Made by a program: the position numbers and the translations under genes | Notes under the pieces: model-generated | The model's database searches: none | Seen by the model: only the letters and a program-made list of their open reading frames with translations | Told to the model about the DNA's origin: nothing | In this document: positions 41,826 to 43,942 of the stretch, piece after piece | Layout of the letters: each line of letters begins with the position of its first letter | Position numbering within the stretch: position 1 is the stretch's first letter | Origin: Micromonospora cabrerizensis | GTDB lineage: Bacteria; Actinomycetota; Actinomycetes; Mycobacteriales; Micromonosporaceae | Assembly: GCF_022230955.1 (NCBI RefSeq) | Contig: NZ_JAKKFI010000061.1 | Coordinates: forward strand, 1-43,942 | DNA: 43,942 bases | Reading direction: 5' to 3'

Positions 41826-42407
41826 TCATCGGCGCACCCGGTAGCGCAGGTGAAGCACCCGCTTGCCCTGGATCACCACGTCAGGATCCGCCAACAGGTG
41901 CTGTGCGTCGACCGACCCGAAGTAGCGCTTGCCGGACCCGAACACGACGGGTACGACGTCCATGCGCACCTCGTCGACGAGGCCCGCGGCCAGCACCTGG
42001 CCACCGACGTCGCCAGCGGCGACCTCGACGATGCGGTCACCCGCAAGCTCCTGCGCCCTGGCAACGGCTGCCTCGACACCGTCCACGAAGTGAAACGGCG
42101 CGGCCGGGTCCCAGCCCTCGGGCGGCGGCCGGTGCGTCACGACGACCACGTGGTCGATCCCGCTCGGAGGCTTCCCGTCCCAGCCGTCGGTCAGGTCGAA
42201 GACGTGGCGGCCGGCGATCGTCACCCCGATCTGGTCCCAGTACGACCGGGTGTGGTCGAAGGACTCTCGGGACACCTTCAGCGCGCCGCTCTCGTCCAAC
42301 GGGACGTCACCGCTGGTCAACCAGTCGAACAGTGGCCCGGGCTGGTCCTTCTCGTCCGCGATGAAGCCGTCCACCGACACCGAGCCGTACATCACCACTC
42401 TGCCCAT
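41826..42407 (-). CDS. Dihydrofolate-reductase-family protein (RibD C-terminal type)
   Basis: A 193-residue protein with the RibD_C/DHFR-like fold: start VVMYGSVSVDGFIAD, TIAGRHVFDLTDGW, the pyrophosphate-binding glycine block VAAGDVGGQVLAAGLVDEVRM and VFGSGKRYFG. Such stand-alone reductases are NADPH-dependent and of mostly unknown substrate; they do not replace FolA. GAGGAG lies 5 bases before the ATG at 42407, chosen over a GTG two codons upstream. The AraC-type regulator gene ends 66 bases upstream in the same direction. Confidence 0.85.
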   Translation of the reverse strand: MGRVVMYGSVSVDGFIADEKDQPGPLFDWLTSGDVPLDESGALKVSRESFDHTRSYWDQIGVTIAGRHVFDLTDGWDGKPPSGIDHVVVVTHRPPPEGWDPAAPFHFVDGVEAAVARAQELAGDRIVEVAAGDVGGQVLAAGLVDEVRMDVVPVVFGSGKRYFGSVDAQHLLADPDVVIQGKRVLHLRYRVRR

Positions 42408-42473
42408 GGGCACTCCTCTGCGTGGGGGATGCCCTCAGATTAGAGTTGCGCGGGCTGCCGGTCTTGTAAGGAA

Positions 42474-43343
42474 TCAATCGGCCGGCAGCGGCCAGCCGTC
42501 CAGCACGTGGCCGGGATGTTCGCGCAGGAACCGCCGCCGGACTTCGACGTACCGTGTCGGGGTGAGCCCGGTGAAGGCCCGGAACTCGTGGCCGAAGTGG
42601 GCCTGGTCGAAGTAGCCCGCGCTCCTGGCGAGGTCGGCCCAGTCGATCGGATCAGCCGGGTTGATCGACAACACGGTGGCGGTGAAGCGGTAGCTGCGGG
42701 CCATCCGCTTGGGCGTGACGCCGATGAGCTCCTTGAACCGCTGTGCCAGATGAGTGCTGCTGACACCGGCCGCCACCCTGAGGTCGCCGACAGCCACCGC
42801 CCCGCTGGTCGCCGCGATGATACGGCTCGTGTGGCGGACCAGCCCCAGGCCGGCCGCGTCGCCCAGCCGCCGCGTCAGCTCCTCCTCGAGCAGCGTCAGC
42901 ATCTCGTGCGGTCCGCCCGCCGTGTTCAGCCGGTCCCGCAGCTCAGCAACGGCGGGCCGGCCCCACACCTGCTCCACCGTCACCGGCCGGTCACACAACT
43001 CGACCGCGGGCATCGGCAGGAACGGCGCCGGCCCCCACGGCTTGAAGTGCACGCCGACGGACCGGGTCTTCGGCGGATAGCCGAACTCGAAGGCGCGGGT
43101 GGGCATGGTGACCACGCAGCCGTCGACGTACTCGGCCGCCTCGATGTCGGTGCCGGCGCGGATGCGGAACGGTGCCCCGAGGTTGACGATGAGGAACGCC
43201 GCCGGACTCGCCGGCAGCGTCAGCCGGGCGTACGGCGGCGCACCCTCCAGGTAGTAGAGGTCGTCGATCAGCCCGTCCAGCGGTGGTCGCGGCACTCTGG
43301 ACACGTATTCCACGCCCACAGCATCGCCGACGCCCGCCGTCAT
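42474..43343 (-). CDS. AraC-family transcriptional regulator
   Basis: A 289-residue regulator. The N-terminal part (about residues 15-110) resembles the DUF6597-type effector domain of AraC regulators often placed beside small reductase genes. The C-terminal part (about 185-270) contains two helix-turn-helix units, with DLRVAAGVSSTHLAQRFKELIG and the signature SAGYFDQAHFGHEFRAFTGLTPTRY. It probably controls the downstream DHFR-family gene. The effector is unknown. Confidence 0.88.
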   Translation of the reverse strand: MTAGVGDAVGVEYVSRVPRPPLDGLIDDLYYLEGAPPYARLTLPASPAAFLIVNLGAPFRIRAGTDIEAAEYVDGCVVTMPTRAFEFGYPPKTRSVGVHFKPWGPAPFLPMPAVELCDRPVTVEQVWGRPAVAELRDRLNTAGGPHEMLTLLEEELTRRLGDAAGLGLVRHTSRIIAATSGAVAVGDLRVAAGVSSTHLAQRFKELIGVTPKRMARSYRFTATVLSINPADPIDWADLARSAGYFDQAHFGHEFRAFTGLTPTRYVEVRRRFLREHPGHVLDGWPLPAD

Positions 43344-43370
43344 CGCGCGCCGGATGGTCCATCCGCACGG

Positions 43371-43942
43371 TCAGACGGCCGTGCGGGACCACTGTTGGTT
43401 GGTGCCGGTGTTGCAGGGATATTGCTTGAGTACCACGCCGTCCGCGGTCGATGCCGCTGGTACGTCCACGCACTTGCCGCTGTGGCGTGCGCGCAGCTGG
43501 AAGTAGCTGCCGCTGGTGACGATCTGGAACTGCTGGTTGGTGCCGGTGCCGCAGGTGTATTGGACGAGTTCGGCGCCGTCGGCGGTGGAGGCGCTCACCA
43601 CGTCGAGGCACTTCCCGCTGTGCCGGCTGATGATCTGCCAGTAGCCGCTGCCGGCGTCCTGGAACTGCCATTGTTGCCAGGCGTTGCCGCTGTAGGTGTA
43701 CTGGCCGACGCGCGTGCCGTTGTTGGTGTTGGGTGATTGGACGTCCATGGTCTTGCCGCTGTGCCGCACGGTGATGCGGTAGAACGTGCCCGTCGTGGGT
43801 GGGGGCGTGGTCGGGTCGCCGCCGATGGTGTCGCCCCAGGCGTAGCGGATCCGGTCGGCGCCGCTGGTGTTGCGGATGGTCAGGTTGAGGTTGGTGCCGC
43901 TGCCGGTGAGGGAGAACATGGAGTACCAGTCGTAGCCGATGG
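43371..43942 (-). CDS. C-terminal part of a ricin-type lectin protein (5' partial)
   Basis: The frame stays open to the window edge, so the start lies beyond it. After about 40 residues from an unidentified upstream domain (IGYDWYSMFSLTG...RIRYAWGDTIGG) and a Pro/Thr linker (DPTTPPPTTG), a single beta-trefoil follows with three repeats of the ricin B/CBM13 type: RHSGKTMDV, RHSGKCLDV and RHSGKCVDV, each ending in Q-x-W or Q-x-F. Such modules anchor secreted enzymes to galactose- or xylose-containing polysaccharides. The catalytic part cannot be identified from what is visible; the upstream end recalls some secreted esterases and glycosidases. Confidence 0.85.
   Translation of the reverse strand, partial: IGYDWYSMFSLTGSGTNLNLTIRNTSGADRIRYAWGDTIGGDPTTPPPTTGTFYRITVRHSGKTMDVQSPNTNNGTRVGQYTYSGNAWQQWQFQDAGSGYWQIISRHSGKCLDVVSASTADGAELVQYTCGTGTNQQFQIVTSGSYFQLRARHSGKCVDVPAASTADGVVLKQYPCNTGTNQQWSRTAV

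Noticed and set aside
43400..43760. Repeated similar segments that could suggest a repeat array
   Set aside because: They encode the three ricin-type repeats (RHSGKxxDV); spacing and variation are those of a protein repeat, not of a CRISPR array.

Overview
The window reads as high-GC actinobacterial chromosome, most like a Micromonospora or close relative. The signs are strong G/C in third codon positions, ATGA/GTGA stop-start overlaps, GTG starts, several apparently leaderless genes, an F420-type LLM oxidoreductase and an RsbQ/RsbP pair. The genus is an inference. Both window edges cut through genes: an NRPS/PKS on the left and a ricin-lectin protein on the right.

Bases 1-21838 are one tightly coupled operon for a non-ribosomal peptide/polyketide product. 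In order: a hybrid synthase reading (A)-T-KS-AT-ACP-C-A-T-TE-MFS on a single chain; an A-T-C synthetase; two SyrP/clavaminate-synthase-like iron oxygenases; a synthetase with a degenerate C-like domain, an adenylation domain split by an FkbM-type methyltransferase, then T-C-T; and a PLP enzyme of the cystathionine gamma-synthase family. Hand-read specificity codes suggest Asn/Asp, Gly-like, Ala and Glu. The thioesterase has Cys in place of the usual Ser, and an efflux transporter is fused behind it. The upstream part of the cluster is outside the window.

Bases 21851-28371 look like a stress and redox region: RsbP phosphatase and RsbQ hydrolase (minus strand), an NDH-2-like flavoprotein behind a sigma-B-like promoter, a CYP152 peroxygenase, and two decayed genes (M20 peptidase and manganese catalase), each missing its middle. 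A beta-helix protein follows.

Bases 30213-39191 form a second coherent system: a sensor kinase/response regulator pair, an NAD-sugar epimerase, a polytopic membrane protein, a GT2 glycosyltransferase, a DUF2064 protein, a methyltransferase, a membrane-fused molybdoenzyme, a small membrane protein and a 5'-methylthioadenosine phosphorylase. The core gene set matches, as I remember it, the Mycobacterium tuberculosis locus (Rv0535-Rv0541c) that makes the methylthio-xylose cap of lipoarabinomannan. Two promoters in this block share CGTAAG-type repeats at identical distance from their -10 hexamers, so the two-component system probably controls itself and the sugar genes.

Bases 39201-43942 hold ordinary single genes: an LLM oxidoreductase, a small membrane protein, a PNPOx-family protein, a VOC protein, a DHFR-family reductase with an AraC regulator, and the C-terminal end of a ricin-lectin protein. 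I see no tRNA, rRNA, CRISPR array, insertion sequence or integrase.
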